NCBI RefSeq assembly: GCF_015207605.1
Contig: NZ_JADEWO010000033.1
Span: 1-64,000 of the forward strand
DNA length: 64,000 nucleotides
Direction of reading: 5' to 3'
From: Oculatella sp. LEGE 06141
Lineage (GTDB): Bacteria; Cyanobacteriota; Cyanobacteriia; Elainellales; Elainellaceae
A program made the translations under genes and the position numbers. The notes under the pieces were generated by a model. It was given only the letters and a program-made list of their open reading frames with translations, was not told the origin of the DNA and made no database searches. Shown here in pieces: positions 27,208-36,619 of this stretch (position 1 is its first letter; each line of letters starts with the position of its first letter).

Positions 27208-29235
27208 ATGCGACTACGTACAGTAATTGTCTTGATAGCCCTGGTTGCCTTCGTCAGCATCCTGGGTTATCAGATAGAGCTGACTCTGCCAGGAACCCCA
27301 CCTGATATTAACAGCACCTATACCCCATTCACCAAGGCTCCACCCAGCGCTGTTGGCTCCTATGATGTTATGGGATATGTCATTAGTCGGGATGATGCAA
27401 AGCAACTCCTGCAAACCGAAGAAGGGCGTAACCAATTGTCGGCAGATAACGGTGCCGTTGAAATCACTGAAGACCTGATCAACCTGGGTCGCAAAGCATT
27501 TTATCGAGAAACGTTTGGGAATGATATTCTCTTCACCGATGTGGTTGGTATTCTCGATGGCCCCCTGGGGATAGGCAAACTCTCGAAAGCCATTTTAGGG
27601 CTGAAAGGTAAGGGCACCACTAACTTGCAGGTGACGCTAGATGAAGATGTGGCGATCGGTGGACGCACGTTTACAGCAGGAACAGTAATCAACACGGGGC
27701 TGGATGTGCCCAAAGGCTCTCTGTTTCCATTGGGATTAGTGACTCATGTGAGTGATGCGAAACTTCGAGCTGGCATTACTTGTGCCCTGTGCCATACCAC
27801 CGTTAACGAAAACACAGGCCGCATTATTGAAGGGGCAACCAATACTGACGTTAATCTGGGTGTTCTTTTAGCGCTGGCTTCTAACTCAGCCGCTCTGTTC
27901 CGCCAGACCGATGTTAGTCCAAATGATATTCCACCTGGGTCACACACCTACATCACCAGTGAGGGAGACACAGCCTATCTTCCGGATGCCAAAACCTTAG
28001 AAGATGAAGTGGATGCATCCTTACTCTCCTGGCCGCCTGGTAACTTTGTGTCTAACGGCGACCTGAAGAATAATTCGTCTAAGGTGCCATCTTCCTATAC
28101 CCATGAGGCATGGCCCTATGCCTGGAGCGGTGTCGCCTCGATTGGCTGGTTCCACGGGCTAACCACCTTGAACAACGCCGTATTTGGTCTCAATGCCGAC
28201 CCCACTACCACCGCAGACGAGAGCGAAACCGTGCTGGGGATCGATAAAGAGATCTATCTTGGTTCCATGTTCCAGAATGCAGCAGATGCTAAGTTCCGGC
28301 TACCAGAAGGTGTGCAACCATCCAAATTTGTTGATGACGTTGACCCAACACCTGGTGCCCCTGGCATTAACTGGACGATCAAAATGCCAGAATATCCCAA
28401 AGGCTCGCTGTTTATGCAAAACGGGCTGATGGCAGCCACACCGGGCTTACCAGTTGCCGCACAGCTTAACGGCATGTCGGCATGGCAAAATACTCTGGCA
28501 CCACCTCCCTATCCTGCTGCGGATAGGAACACGTTAGAACGAGGGGCGAAAATCTTCACGCAGGCAAACTGCGCCGAATGCCATAGCGGACGCTATTTCA
28601 CCAACCACAAAGTCATTCCTCAGCGGGAGGTGGGAACTCAACCCGTCCGGGCACCTGCTTCTAAATCGTTTGCCAAATTGTTTGTTCCCCCTAAAACCTA
28701 TCCACCCAATGTTCCAGTCCCTGTGCCGCCCAATGCACCTGTGTTGTCAGTACCAACCGATATCGCTCCCCATGACGATATTGAATTGGCCTACGCTCTT
28801 AGCGATCCGGACGGAGGTTACAAGGTCAATAAGTTAATTGGTATGTACTTACATGCGCCCTATCTCCATGATGCTGGCGTGGCGGCAGGTGCCACAGCGC
28901 TCAAGCAAGAGACAGACGGACATTTCAGCATTGCCGATCCCGAGCAAATTGGAATGGTTGGCACTTTGATGAAGGGCATCAAGCCCGACCCAACAGCGAG
29001 TTTGCGGATGCTGCTCGATCGCAACCTGCGTAAACCAATGGTGGCTGCTAATCAAGCCAGTCCAGAGTTACAGCGAGCTAACGTTAGTGGCATCGGCCAT
29101 GAGTATTGGGTCGATGAAGCGGCAGGATTTACGCCTCAAGATCAGACTGACCTGATTGAATTTTTGCTCTCAATTGACGATGACCCGGAAGTCCTTCCTG
29201 CGTCCAATCGGGATGTTCATTCATCCGCTTTCTAA
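27208..29235 (+). CDS. Di-haem cytochrome c, peroxidase/MauG-like exported protein
   Basis: 675 residues; GAGG precedes the ATG. An N-terminal membrane anchor or signal (VIVLIALVAFVSILGYQIEL) is followed by two haem-binding motifs, CALCH at residues 192-196 and CAECH at 455-459. The overall layout recalls di-haem cytochrome c peroxidase relatives, with a large spacer and a Pro-rich loop (PPNVPVPVPPNAPV) near the second haem. It probably acts in the periplasm or lumen in peroxide or substrate oxidation. The haloperoxidase gene that follows uses peroxide, which makes a functional link possible but unproven. Confidence 0.83.
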   Translation: MRLRTVIVLIALVAFVSILGYQIELTLPGTPPDINSTYTPFTKAPPSAVGSYDVMGYVISRDDAKQLLQTEEGRNQLSADNGAVEITEDLINLGRKAFYRETFGNDILFTDVVGILDGPLGIGKLSKAILGLKGKGTTNLQVTLDEDVAIGGRTFTAGTVINTGLDVPKGSLFPLGLVTHVSDAKLRAGITCALCHTTVNENTGRIIEGATNTDVNLGVLLALASNSAALFRQTDVSPNDIPPGSHTYITSEGDTAYLPDAKTLEDEVDASLLSWPPGNFVSNGDLKNNSSKVPSSYTHEAWPYAWSGVASIGWFHGLTTLNNAVFGLNADPTTTADESETVLGIDKEIYLGSMFQNAADAKFRLPEGVQPSKFVDDVDPTPGAPGINWTIKMPEYPKGSLFMQNGLMAATPGLPVAAQLNGMSAWQNTLAPPPYPAADRNTLERGAKIFTQANCAECHSGRYFTNHKVIPQREVGTQPVRAPASKSFAKLFVPPKTYPPNVPVPVPPNAPVLSVPTDIAPHDDIELAYALSDPDGGYKVNKLIGMYLHAPYLHDAGVAAGATALKQETDGHFSIADPEQIGMVGTLMKGIKPDPTASLRMLLDRNLRKPMVAANQASPELQRANVSGIGHEYWVDEAAGFTPQDQTDLIEFLLSIDDDPEVLPASNRDVHSSAF

Positions 29236-29262
29236 GCGATCGCCATGTCGTTGACTTTCGCC

Positions 29263-29293
29263 AAAGGGGCAGTCCGAACAGGACTGCCCCTTT
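29263..29293 (+). terminator. Terminator of the di-haem cytochrome gene
   Basis: AAAGGGGCAGTCC / GGACTGCCCCTTT, a perfect 13-bp stem with a 5-base loop (GAACA), 28 bases after the stop codon. It would work in either direction. Confidence 0.8.
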
Positions 29294-29413
29294 ACGTTGA
29301 TCCCGTACTTTGTTGTAGCAGGTGATATCCCTGATATGGCGATCGCTTCTCAGAATTCATCCAGGTAAACGAGCTGGATGCAACAAATGAAATTCTTTGC
29401 GAAACAGAACAGT

Positions 29414-29425
29414 ACCCACGTGGGT
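29414..29425. promoter_or_regulatory. Palindrome ACCCACGTGGGT upstream of the haloperoxidase gene
   Basis: A perfect 12-bp palindrome, about 320 bases ahead of the haloperoxidase ATG, preceded by GT. A sister site, GTACCCACGCGGGTAC, lies at 32726-32741 upstream of the RTX gene. The pair may be operators for one regulator. Apart from the cytochrome terminator, the rest of 29236-29741 shows no gene. Confidence 0.4.
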
Positions 29426-29741
29426 CATATATCTCCCATAGCTATGTGAATATACTGGGTGGAACCAAAGCGGATCAGCTCGCTGAGTTAACCTTCTGAC
29501 AATAGATACAACGTTTCGTACACCTCATTAGCGGTGCTCTACGGCATAGAACTTTGTGTCTAAAAAGTTCTGGATTATCCCTATCTGTCCTATGGATTTC
29601 AGGAAGACATTCAGATTGTTATGGCTGCAATTCTCCCCTGAAAAGCCGCCTCTACTGGCATTCCCTTCGGCTTATCCAGAGCCTAAAACGAGCCAGCCTT
29701 TTTATGACGATCCACAAGCCCACTCATTAAGGAACATTTCT

Positions 29742-31421
29742 ATGTATGACTGTCAGCACGACCTGCACCATCAGGACTTTGAAGGCCGTCGCACCAGTGC
29801 TAGCAACGTGCGTGACCAAGCGCGAGATGCTGCCTTTGATGCCTTTGACATCTGCCCTCCAGCGGTTAATGGGGATGAACAGCGGTTTGAGCAGATTGGC
29901 TTTCCAGGATTTGCATCATACACCAAGGCTCTGGCTCACGATGCCAGTGGCATGGTAGACAAACACTCCTTAAAATCACTACTCAATGCGATTCAGGTAG
30001 GCACCCAGGAGGCATTTGAGCAGGTTCAGTTAGGCGGCCAGCGCAAGCAGACTAACCCGCTCAATGCTTACTCTTTCCAGGCCATTGGCGACGATTCCAA
30101 TGGTGCCCGCATAGCTGCCGCTCCCGAATTTGGCAGCCGCAACACGGCGATCGATATGGTAGAGCGCTACTGGATGGCTCTCTGCCGCGATGTTCCCTTC
30201 GATCAATATGCCAATAGCGGTCTAATTAAAGCAGCCTGCGAGGACTTGAACAAACTGGGGTTTGAGCAGGAGTTTGGCTTTGTCTGCACCGAGCAGACCC
30301 TCTTTCGGGGGCCTTATGAGGGGTGTGCTGTCGGTCCTCATGTATCCCAATTCTTGCTGCAAGACTTCAAGTTCGGCAACCAGCTCATTCGCCAGCTACA
30401 GCGCTATCCCCGACCCGGTCTGGATTACATGACTGACCTGGACACCTGGAACCAGATCAACAACGGTCAAAGTTATCCAAATGGGACAGACCTCATCGAT
30501 GGCAACCGTTACATCACTACCCTGCGGGATGGGGGACAGTGGGTTCACATTGATCTGCCGCACCAGGCCGGGTTATGGGCGACGCTCATTCTATTTGGGC
30601 TAGATGCTAAGCGCTCGAAAGCGAACCCCTACCACAATGACAGCATTACGACCTCCGTTGCCTTTGGCAGTCTCGGCGCTCCGGATGTCACCATTCAAAG
30701 TGGACTGGCTGGGGTGTATGCCCTCAAGCACGCCTGGTTCCAGAAGTGGTGTGTCCATCGTCGCTTGCGGCCTGAGGTATACGCGCAGCGACTGGAGCTG
30801 TTCCGATGCGGGTTGATGGGTGAGTCTTATGATAACCCCCTCAACAACGATAAGTTCAATGACTTGTTTGGAGCAGGAGCTGATGTTTGGCGCAAAACTC
30901 AGGTGCTAGATCGCATCTTCGAACACAACCGTCAGCAAAACATGGCTCAAAATCGGGGCGATCGCAACGGTTCCTGGCTATTACCAATGGGCTTCCCCGA
31001 AGGGTCTCCGACTCACCCGGCTTACCCCGGCGGTCACTCAGCGTTCGTTGCAGCGGCGGCCACTGTAGCCAAAGCCTACTTTGCCGATGGCAAGTTTCCT
31101 AATCCAAAGGTGCCCGTTGATGGTGGCCAAATGCTGGGTGATTACAAGGGCGAAACTCTGACTATCCACGGTGAGCTGAACAAGCTAATTGCTAACGTCA
31201 CTCTATTCCGGGACGGGGCAGGTATGCACTGGCGCACCGATGGTACCACCTCTGGCCCCAACGCTGGCGTGGGTCGTCCTGGTGTAGGTATCCCAACGGG
31301 CGGCAACCTGCTGGGTGAGAAGCTGGCTATCAGTATGCTGCGGGACACGCGATGCACTTATCGGGAATCGGTGGGTACATTTGAGTTCAAGAGCATTGGT
31401 GGCAACTTGATTCAGTTCTAA
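29742..31421 (+). CDS. Vanadium-dependent haloperoxidase family protein
   Basis: 559 residues from the ATG at 29742, chosen for AAGGA 9 bases ahead; the frame is open further back to a GTG at 29556 with no ribosome site. The vanadate pocket is complete: Lys and Arg in KWCVHRRLRPE near residue 335, PGGHSAF near 431 with the acid-base His, and RDGAGMH near 489-495 with the Arg and the vanadate-ligating His. Enzymes of this family oxidise bromide, chloride or iodide with H2O2. No signal peptide is seen in this start choice. The halide cannot be told by eye. It sits between the di-haem cytochrome and the RTX gene. Confidence 0.88.
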   Translation: MYDCQHDLHHQDFEGRRTSASNVRDQARDAAFDAFDICPPAVNGDEQRFEQIGFPGFASYTKALAHDASGMVDKHSLKSLLNAIQVGTQEAFEQVQLGGQRKQTNPLNAYSFQAIGDDSNGARIAAAPEFGSRNTAIDMVERYWMALCRDVPFDQYANSGLIKAACEDLNKLGFEQEFGFVCTEQTLFRGPYEGCAVGPHVSQFLLQDFKFGNQLIRQLQRYPRPGLDYMTDLDTWNQINNGQSYPNGTDLIDGNRYITTLRDGGQWVHIDLPHQAGLWATLILFGLDAKRSKANPYHNDSITTSVAFGSLGAPDVTIQSGLAGVYALKHAWFQKWCVHRRLRPEVYAQRLELFRCGLMGESYDNPLNNDKFNDLFGAGADVWRKTQVLDRIFEHNRQQNMAQNRGDRNGSWLLPMGFPEGSPTHPAYPGGHSAFVAAAATVAKAYFADGKFPNPKVPVDGGQMLGDYKGETLTIHGELNKLIANVTLFRDGAGMHWRTDGTTSGPNAGVGRPGVGIPTGGNLLGEKLAISMLRDTRCTYRESVGTFEFKSIGGNLIQF

Positions 31422-31455
31422 ACTCCACGCAACAAACGGCTTGAATGCTTAACTT

Positions 31456-31492
31456 GCTAGTCTTGTCGTGTAGGCGATGAGACTAGCTTTTT
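31456..31492 (+). terminator. Rho-independent terminator of the haloperoxidase gene
   Basis: GCTAGTCT / AGACTAGC with a 16-base loop, followed by TTTTT, 35 bases after the stop codon. Confidence 0.85.
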
Positions 31493-31564
31493 GCCGTTTT
31501 GAATTCGGATGTGGAATAGAACCAATGATGGAATGGCACTGACCTAAACTAACCTCAAGTACCC

Positions 31565-31598
31565 AGATCCCCGGACTCTTCAAAGAATCCGGGGATCT
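31565..31598. terminator. Bidirectional hairpin between haloperoxidase and RTX genes
   Basis: AGATCCCCGGA / TCCGGGGATCT, perfect 11-bp stem with a 12-base loop, in the space between the two convergent genes, where it can stop the minus-strand transcript of the RTX gene. Confidence 0.65.
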
Positions 31599-31681
31599 TA
31601 ATGCTCAGGGAAGGGTAGACAAGCCGACACTCACCTACACCGACCAAGGACTGTTTTATGACACAATTAGCGCGGTTTTGT

Positions 31682-32446
31682 CTAGACTGCCGCTGTTGCG
31701 GGGATGACCACAAAATCTCTTGCAGCAACTAAACTGGTGCGATCGCGTAACACGGCAATCAGGTCGTTTCCTCGATAAATGGCTGCATCCAAACTACCAC
31801 CCCCCACCAGGTTTTGCGTGGTGTCTATCCGATAATCAGCCAGATTGCCAACCACCTGAATTTTGTCTCCCTGGGTGGCACTAAAATCTGTAATCACGGC
31901 ATATCCATCTGCAAACCCCTGCGTGTCTCCGGTGTAGTATACGCCGCCGTCTGCCGTACCCAAAACAAAGATGTCGGCTCCTCTACCACCAGTGAGCTGA
32001 TCTTGCTCGTAGGCAATGCCGCCATAGCCATCGAGCAGGTCATCGCCATCGTCGCCATTTAACTCATCATTACCTGTACCACCGAAGAGGCGATCGTTGC
32101 CCGTGCCGCCAAAAAGCTTATCATCGCCGCCTTCGCCAAAGACCTGGTCGTCTCCCGCATCACCATGCAGGTAATCGCCTAAACCGGGGGAATCATCACC
32201 CCCGCGCACAATATCATTGCCGTTGCCACCAGAGAGATAATCCAACCCATTGCCGCTGAAAAGCTGATCATCTCCATTGCCACCATACACGGCTTGAAAA
32301 ATAGAACCGCCATCACCCGCATTCAAAATATCATTGCCGTCACCGCCGTTGATGAAATCAATGGTGTCGTTACTACCAACCAAGATATCGTCAAGGCTGC
32401 CTCCTTGTAGCGCAGCACTACGCGCCATTCCAGATGTTGTGGACAT
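31682..32446 (-). CDS. RTX calcium-binding repeat protein (254 aa)
   Basis: 254 residues. Residues ~20-140 contain about eight nonapeptide GGxGxDxLx units (for example GGDGNDIL, GGNGNDIV, GEGGDDKLFGGTGNDRLFGG), which fold into a calcium-loaded beta-roll. The C-terminal part (ADIFVLGTADGG, AVITDFSATQGDKIQVVGNL) is the typical end region of type I secreted RTX proteins, though no classical signal peptide is present. It could be exported by a type I system; the ABC/HlyD pair at 37-40 kb is a C39 type and is not an obvious match. Confidence 0.87.
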   Translation of the reverse strand: MSTTSGMARSAALQGGSLDDILVGSNDTIDFINGGDGNDILNAGDGGSIFQAVYGGNGDDQLFSGNGLDYLSGGNGNDIVRGGDDSPGLGDYLHGDAGDDQVFGEGGDDKLFGGTGNDRLFGGTGNDELNGDDGDDLLDGYGGIAYEQDQLTGGRGADIFVLGTADGGVYYTGDTQGFADGYAVITDFSATQGDKIQVVGNLADYRIDTTQNLVGGGSLDAAIYRGNDLIAVLRDRTSLVAARDFVVIPATAAV

Positions 32447-33027
32447 TTTCAGGAACTCCTCTCTCTTGTGTTTTGAGGTGGATGTTTTAAGTTGCGTTGC
32501 CAGAGCAAATTCATTGAGCTGAAATTAAAACGCTCAAGTCGGGAGCCAACAAACAGTGGCCGAATCTAACGGTCGAGACGGCTCAATCCTGCTTTAATCG
32601 CTAGTCATTAAAACTAAATGCCGATCCTTGAGGCGATCGCCGCTTGCCTGATAGATATAGACCCTGTTGAAGCACTTCCAGGAGTATGATTCACGACCCA
32701 GCAATGGCTGTCCTGATGATTCTGGGTACCCACGCGGGTACTTTTAAGGTTCTGTTAGCAGAAACAGCCCGATCCGGTGAAAACACTGGTTTGTCGTAGA
32801 GTTGATTCGGTTTCTTTTTTGAGAATTTTGAGGCGTGGCTCAATCCGATCAAGGGACGATCGCTTCAAACAGAATCGGTTGCGATGCGACGCTTAATCTC
32901 AGCCATTTGGCTCACGTAGCTAGGTGAATTTCAGTCGGCACACATACCTCAAGACACCATCATCAGCATCCGGATTTAAGCTGAATCCAACGTAAAAAGT
33001 ATCAAAACAGAGTGATGATTGATTCGC
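32447..33027. promoter_or_regulatory. Divergent promoter region with palindrome
   Basis: 580 bases between the divergently read RTX gene and the Thr-motif protein gene. It holds the palindrome GTACCCACGCGGGTAC (32726-32741), partner of the one at 29414, and no gene-like frame. Confidence 0.45.
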
Positions 33028-33777
33028 ATGGGTTCAGCAATTTTTTGGGGCGTTTTTGTGTGCGGTGCGATCGCCATTTTGGTGATGATGGAATTGAACG
33101 GGTGGCAATCATTCCGCCGTCCTCCATCCTCCAGGCGATCGCAACACCTTGGTTCATCAACGCAGCCCGGTCAAGGCTGGCGATCGTTGCTCGATGCGGC
33201 AGGTGACTGGATGCCAACAAAACTGTTGCAGCAGGTGCCTCTCGCTAAAAAGAGGAAGCACGTACGGCGATCGCAACGAAACGACATAGCTGGAGATGCT
33301 ACTCGGCTGCAACCCACTCCCGGCATTAACCCACGAGAAAACCTGACGCAGATTCAGGCGGCGAAACCAGCTAACCGATCATCCCAAAAACGAACTTCTC
33401 GGCGATCGCCTCCCGCTTACACAGAGGAGCCGACCCGGTTTCAACCCCTCTGGGAGGATGGTTCATCTCAAAAGCCGTCGAAATCCTCAAAGCCGCCGTC
33501 TCAAAAGCGATCGCAACCCGCTCCGTCTTACACAGAAGAACCGACCCGGTTTCAGCCACTCTGGGAATCACCTTTACCTGCACCACCCGGCAAGGAAACG
33601 CTAAACGAGCGCCAACGCCCCGTTCAGGATGCTAATTCAACAGACGCACCCACCCAAATTCAACCGATCACACCCGATCTGCCAGCGACGGGCTTAGAAC
33701 CAGACCAGACTCAAATCATTTCTAAAACCCGTGTAGTAAACGACGACCAGGCTGGGGATGAGCGCACGAGGTATTAG
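33028..33777 (+). CDS. Membrane-anchored disordered protein with repeated Thr motifs
   Basis: 249 residues from ATG 33028. One membrane segment lies at residues 3-21 (SAIFWGVFVCGAIAILVMM), followed by a basic, largely disordered tail rich in Ser, Pro, Arg and Lys. Six short motifs of the form T-[RQ]-[LIF]-[QI] recur: ATRLQ, LTQIQ, PTRFQ twice, PTQIQ and QTQII. The two central ones lie in longer direct repeats sharing YTEEPTRFQPLWE. The next gene encodes an FHA protein and a Ser/Thr kinase is encoded opposite, so these threonines are good candidates for phosphorylation and FHA binding. No other domain is seen. Confidence 0.72.
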   Translation: MGSAIFWGVFVCGAIAILVMMELNGWQSFRRPPSSRRSQHLGSSTQPGQGWRSLLDAAGDWMPTKLLQQVPLAKKRKHVRRSQRNDIAGDATRLQPTPGINPRENLTQIQAAKPANRSSQKRTSRRSPPAYTEEPTRFQPLWEDGSSQKPSKSSKPPSQKRSQPAPSYTEEPTRFQPLWESPLPAPPGKETLNERQRPVQDANSTDAPTQIQPITPDLPATGLEPDQTQIISKTRVVNDDQAGDERTRY

Positions 33778-33825
33778 AGCAATCGTTTAGTACTGGCTGG
33801 CATCATACAAAAATCAGGGGGAGCC

Positions 33826-34524
33826 ATGACATTGATCGCACTCAAGCTGATCGATCGCCACACGGGTGAATCCCAAAAAGTGGAATTAAAGTTGGATGCC
33901 ATTATCCAAGGGCAGGGCTTGATTGGACGACATCCCAATTGTGATATCGTCCTGAGCAGCCCTGAAGTGAGCCGTGTGCATGGCAGGATTGTGTATCAGG
34001 CTGGTCAATATTACTATACCGATCTCGGCAGTACGGGCGGCTCACTGGTGAACAACAAATCGGTGCAAACGAACCAGCATCTGCCGATCGGTTTGGGAGA
34101 TATCATTCGAATCGGCAAATATAGTCTCCTGGTGCAAACCGTAGAACTGGATGAGCTTCCTCCTCCCTTAGCTCCAACGCAGCTTTCGGTTCCAGACACC
34201 CAGGCCACCTCAATCAACCCCATTCAGCCGTCTTCGCTTCAGGTTAACGCGGCTGATCATCCGTCTCCAGTGCAGCAGTTAGTGCCCAAAGCAGCCAATT
34301 TTATTTTCTCAGTTGAAATGTTGAGGACGAAAGGGCTATTGAAACAAGGCTCAGCCGAACTCATCTTTCAAGGTAAAGAATTGGTAGAAGGGTTATCGCT
34401 CTCAAAACGCTTACAGCAGAAAGCGATCGCACTATGCCAGGCCGAGCTTAATTTAGGAAAACTCTGCATTGTGGTTGAACACGATAATCACTTCACGCTT
34501 TGGCAAGAAAAAGACGGTTGGTAA
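33826..34524 (+). CDS. FHA-domain protein
   Basis: 232 residues; GGGGGAG precedes the ATG. Residues ~25-110 are a forkhead-associated domain with the phosphothreonine-binding signature GLIGRHPNCDIVL (Arg35), SSPEVSRVHGRI (Ser/Arg/His) and a LGSTGGSLVNN loop. A Pro-rich linker (115-150) leads to a C-terminal helical-plus-strand part of ~75 residues (GKELVEGLSLSKRLQQKAIA, CIVVEHDNHFTLW) that is not recognised. It follows the Thr-motif protein by 48 bases and converges with the kinase gene. Confidence 0.9.
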   Translation: MTLIALKLIDRHTGESQKVELKLDAIIQGQGLIGRHPNCDIVLSSPEVSRVHGRIVYQAGQYYYTDLGSTGGSLVNNKSVQTNQHLPIGLGDIIRIGKYSLLVQTVELDELPPPLAPTQLSVPDTQATSINPIQPSSLQVNAADHPSPVQQLVPKAANFIFSVEMLRTKGLLKQGSAELIFQGKELVEGLSLSKRLQQKAIALCQAELNLGKLCIVVEHDNHFTLWQEKDGW

Positions 34525-34606
34525 TCCCCAGCCGTCCGACCTCAAGCCTGTATACCACTAAACTCCACTAAACCCCACTAAACCATTGAGCCAAGGCGAG
34601 TCCAGC

Positions 34607-36523
34607 TTACGGCATGGGTCGATAGCTGTTGAGAATCGCCTCGGCATCACCGATGTAATCCCCATAGGCACGGTTGATCCCAAACAGGCTGAGCATGAAG
34701 ACGTTGTTGCCATGCTGCTCAACATAGCTGGTTGCAACGAGCGAGTTACCGCTGTTGTCTTTGCCCACCCAGGTGATCCCAATTCGGCCATCATCCTTCC
34801 GGGACGTATGTTGCCAGGTAATCTCCTGAAATCGGCTCTCATAGTCGCCTTTCAACTGCTGTTCTAGTTGCAGCGATGTTAGCTGCTCCGATGCCGATCG
34901 CACATCCACTAAGCCGCCAAATCCGCCATCGCTGGAAGTAAACGCCAGACTGTTGCCAGTCTGCTGGTAGACATAGCCCGCCGGTAAAGACAACTCAAAC
35001 GGCCGGATCGGTTCTGGAGCGCTAGCTGGAGACGGATTGGCGCTGCCAGTATCCGGCGACGGCGACGGGTTCGCTGCGGTCGTTGGTTCTGGTGTGGGGG
35101 CGGTTCCGTTTGATGCCGAGCGGGGTGACTCTGGTGCCGAGCTGGAAGCGATCGATGGAATGGAACGATCGGTGATGATGTCGATCGGTGCTGAACCAGT
35201 GTTACGCGGCGGCAACACCGGACTGGGAATAGGATTGGTGATCGGTGGGGTTGATATTGGCTCAAGTCTGGCCGGTGAGTTAGTCGGTTCTGATACTCTT
35301 TCTTTGACCTTCTCTGCAACTTCGGCAACGGTCTTTGACGACAGGATGGGCGAGTTGGGAAAATCTTCCAGCACGCCAGACGCATAAATACCGCCGAGGG
35401 AAACAACCAGCGTGGTGATCGTTAAACCTGCCAACAAAATCCTGGTAGAAGCTTCGTTGCGGCGGTTTGCTTGATAGATTGTCCGCTGCTGCATTTGATT
35501 CAGCGTTTGAGACGGTTGCGTGGCTCTCGGATGGGACGGTTGCCGTTCTCCCCCAACTTGTCCAGAACCCAGTTGATGAGCAATCGCCGGACGCGGTTGG
35601 AAGTTCGCTTGCCGATACCCATTCTGGTGCGGTGGATAGGTCAACTTTGCGGTTCGCTGTAGGGCAATAGCGGGATGATTTAAGCCTTCCAAGGCGGAGC
35701 GCGCTTCTGCGGCAGATGTATAGCGCTCTTTGAAGTAGCACTTGACCATTTTGCTAAGTACGGCTGCCAGGTCAGGGCTAACCCGAACATGCTGCTGCCA
35801 CAGAACTTCGCCCGTTTCTAAATCATCCTCCAGCCGATTGGGGTTGATGCCTGTCAACGCCTGAATGCCAATCATACCCAGTGCGTAAATGTCACTACTG
35901 GGGCGAGGCTTTCCATGTCCCTGTTCGCTTGGCATATAGCCCGGTGTGCCAACCGCAATGGTTTGCAACGCGGGCTCTTGCAATGCGGCGGCGTGCGATC
36001 GCACCTGTTTGACGGCACCAAAATCGACCAGAAACAGTTTGCGATCGGCACTGCGACGAATGATGTTATCGGGCTTCACATCGCGGTGAATCACCCCCTG
36101 GCTATGGACAAACTCCAGAATGCCCAGCACTTCATGCAAAAACTGAACCACCTGAAACTCTGACCAGCGGCTTCCAGTGGGCAGTTCGGCGGTTAGTGGG
36201 TACCCGTGAATATATTCTTGAACCAGATAAAATTCCTGATCTTCCTCGAAAAAGGCCAACAGTCGAGGAATTTGATCGTAATGACCTAACTGTTCCAGCG
36301 ATTCGGCTTCACTTTGGAACAGACGACGGGCTGTTTCCAGAAAAATGGGATCGCTAGAGGCGGGCTTCAACTGCTTGACAACGCAGGTAGGATTGCCCGG
36401 TCGCCGTGTGTCCTCCGCAATGAAGGTCTTGCCGAAGCCGCCCGCTCGTAGGGCACGAATCACATGATAGCGCCCATCTAGTAATTGACCTTCCACAGTT
36501 AGATCTTCCAGAGTGGTTCTCAA
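34607..36523 (-). CDS. Transmembrane Ser/Thr protein kinase (PknB-type)
   Basis: 638 residues from a TTG at 36523; a GTG 8 codons later is an alternative. Kinase lobe: glycine loop RAGGFGKTF, VVKQL lysine, HRDVKPDN catalytic loop near residue 144, DFGAVKQ near 165, GTPGYMPSEQ activation segment. After ~75 basic residues a membrane span (LLAGLTITTLVVSLGGIYAS, ~360-380) leads to a Pro/Ser-rich stalk and a ~130-residue outer domain starting PFELSLPAGYVYQQ. It may sense an extracytoplasmic cue and phosphorylate the neighbouring Thr-motif protein; that pairing is inference from adjacency. Confidence 0.9.
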   Translation of the reverse strand: MRTTLEDLTVEGQLLDGRYHVIRALRAGGFGKTFIAEDTRRPGNPTCVVKQLKPASSDPIFLETARRLFQSEAESLEQLGHYDQIPRLLAFFEEDQEFYLVQEYIHGYPLTAELPTGSRWSEFQVVQFLHEVLGILEFVHSQGVIHRDVKPDNIIRRSADRKLFLVDFGAVKQVRSHAAALQEPALQTIAVGTPGYMPSEQGHGKPRPSSDIYALGMIGIQALTGINPNRLEDDLETGEVLWQQHVRVSPDLAAVLSKMVKCYFKERYTSAAEARSALEGLNHPAIALQRTAKLTYPPHQNGYRQANFQPRPAIAHQLGSGQVGGERQPSHPRATQPSQTLNQMQQRTIYQANRRNEASTRILLAGLTITTLVVSLGGIYASGVLEDFPNSPILSSKTVAEVAEKVKERVSEPTNSPARLEPISTPPITNPIPSPVLPPRNTGSAPIDIITDRSIPSIASSSAPESPRSASNGTAPTPEPTTAANPSPSPDTGSANPSPASAPEPIRPFELSLPAGYVYQQTGNSLAFTSSDGGFGGLVDVRSASEQLTSLQLEQQLKGDYESRFQEITWQHTSRKDDGRIGITWVGKDNSGNSLVATSYVEQHGNNVFMLSLFGINRAYGDYIGDAEAILNSYRPMP

Positions 36524-36619
36524 CCTGCTAACAATACTGGCAACTTTATCGGATTGCCTCTCTTACTAACTTTGCTCAAGCTAACCAGTAGTTTCAGTAT
36601 AAATCTCAGCTTTTTGTAA

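Noticed and set aside
31682..32446. RTX protein as substrate of the 38-40 kb exporter
   Set aside because: That exporter has a C39 peptidase for GG leaders; the RTX protein has a C-terminal type I signal region and no GG leader, so a different exporter is expected.
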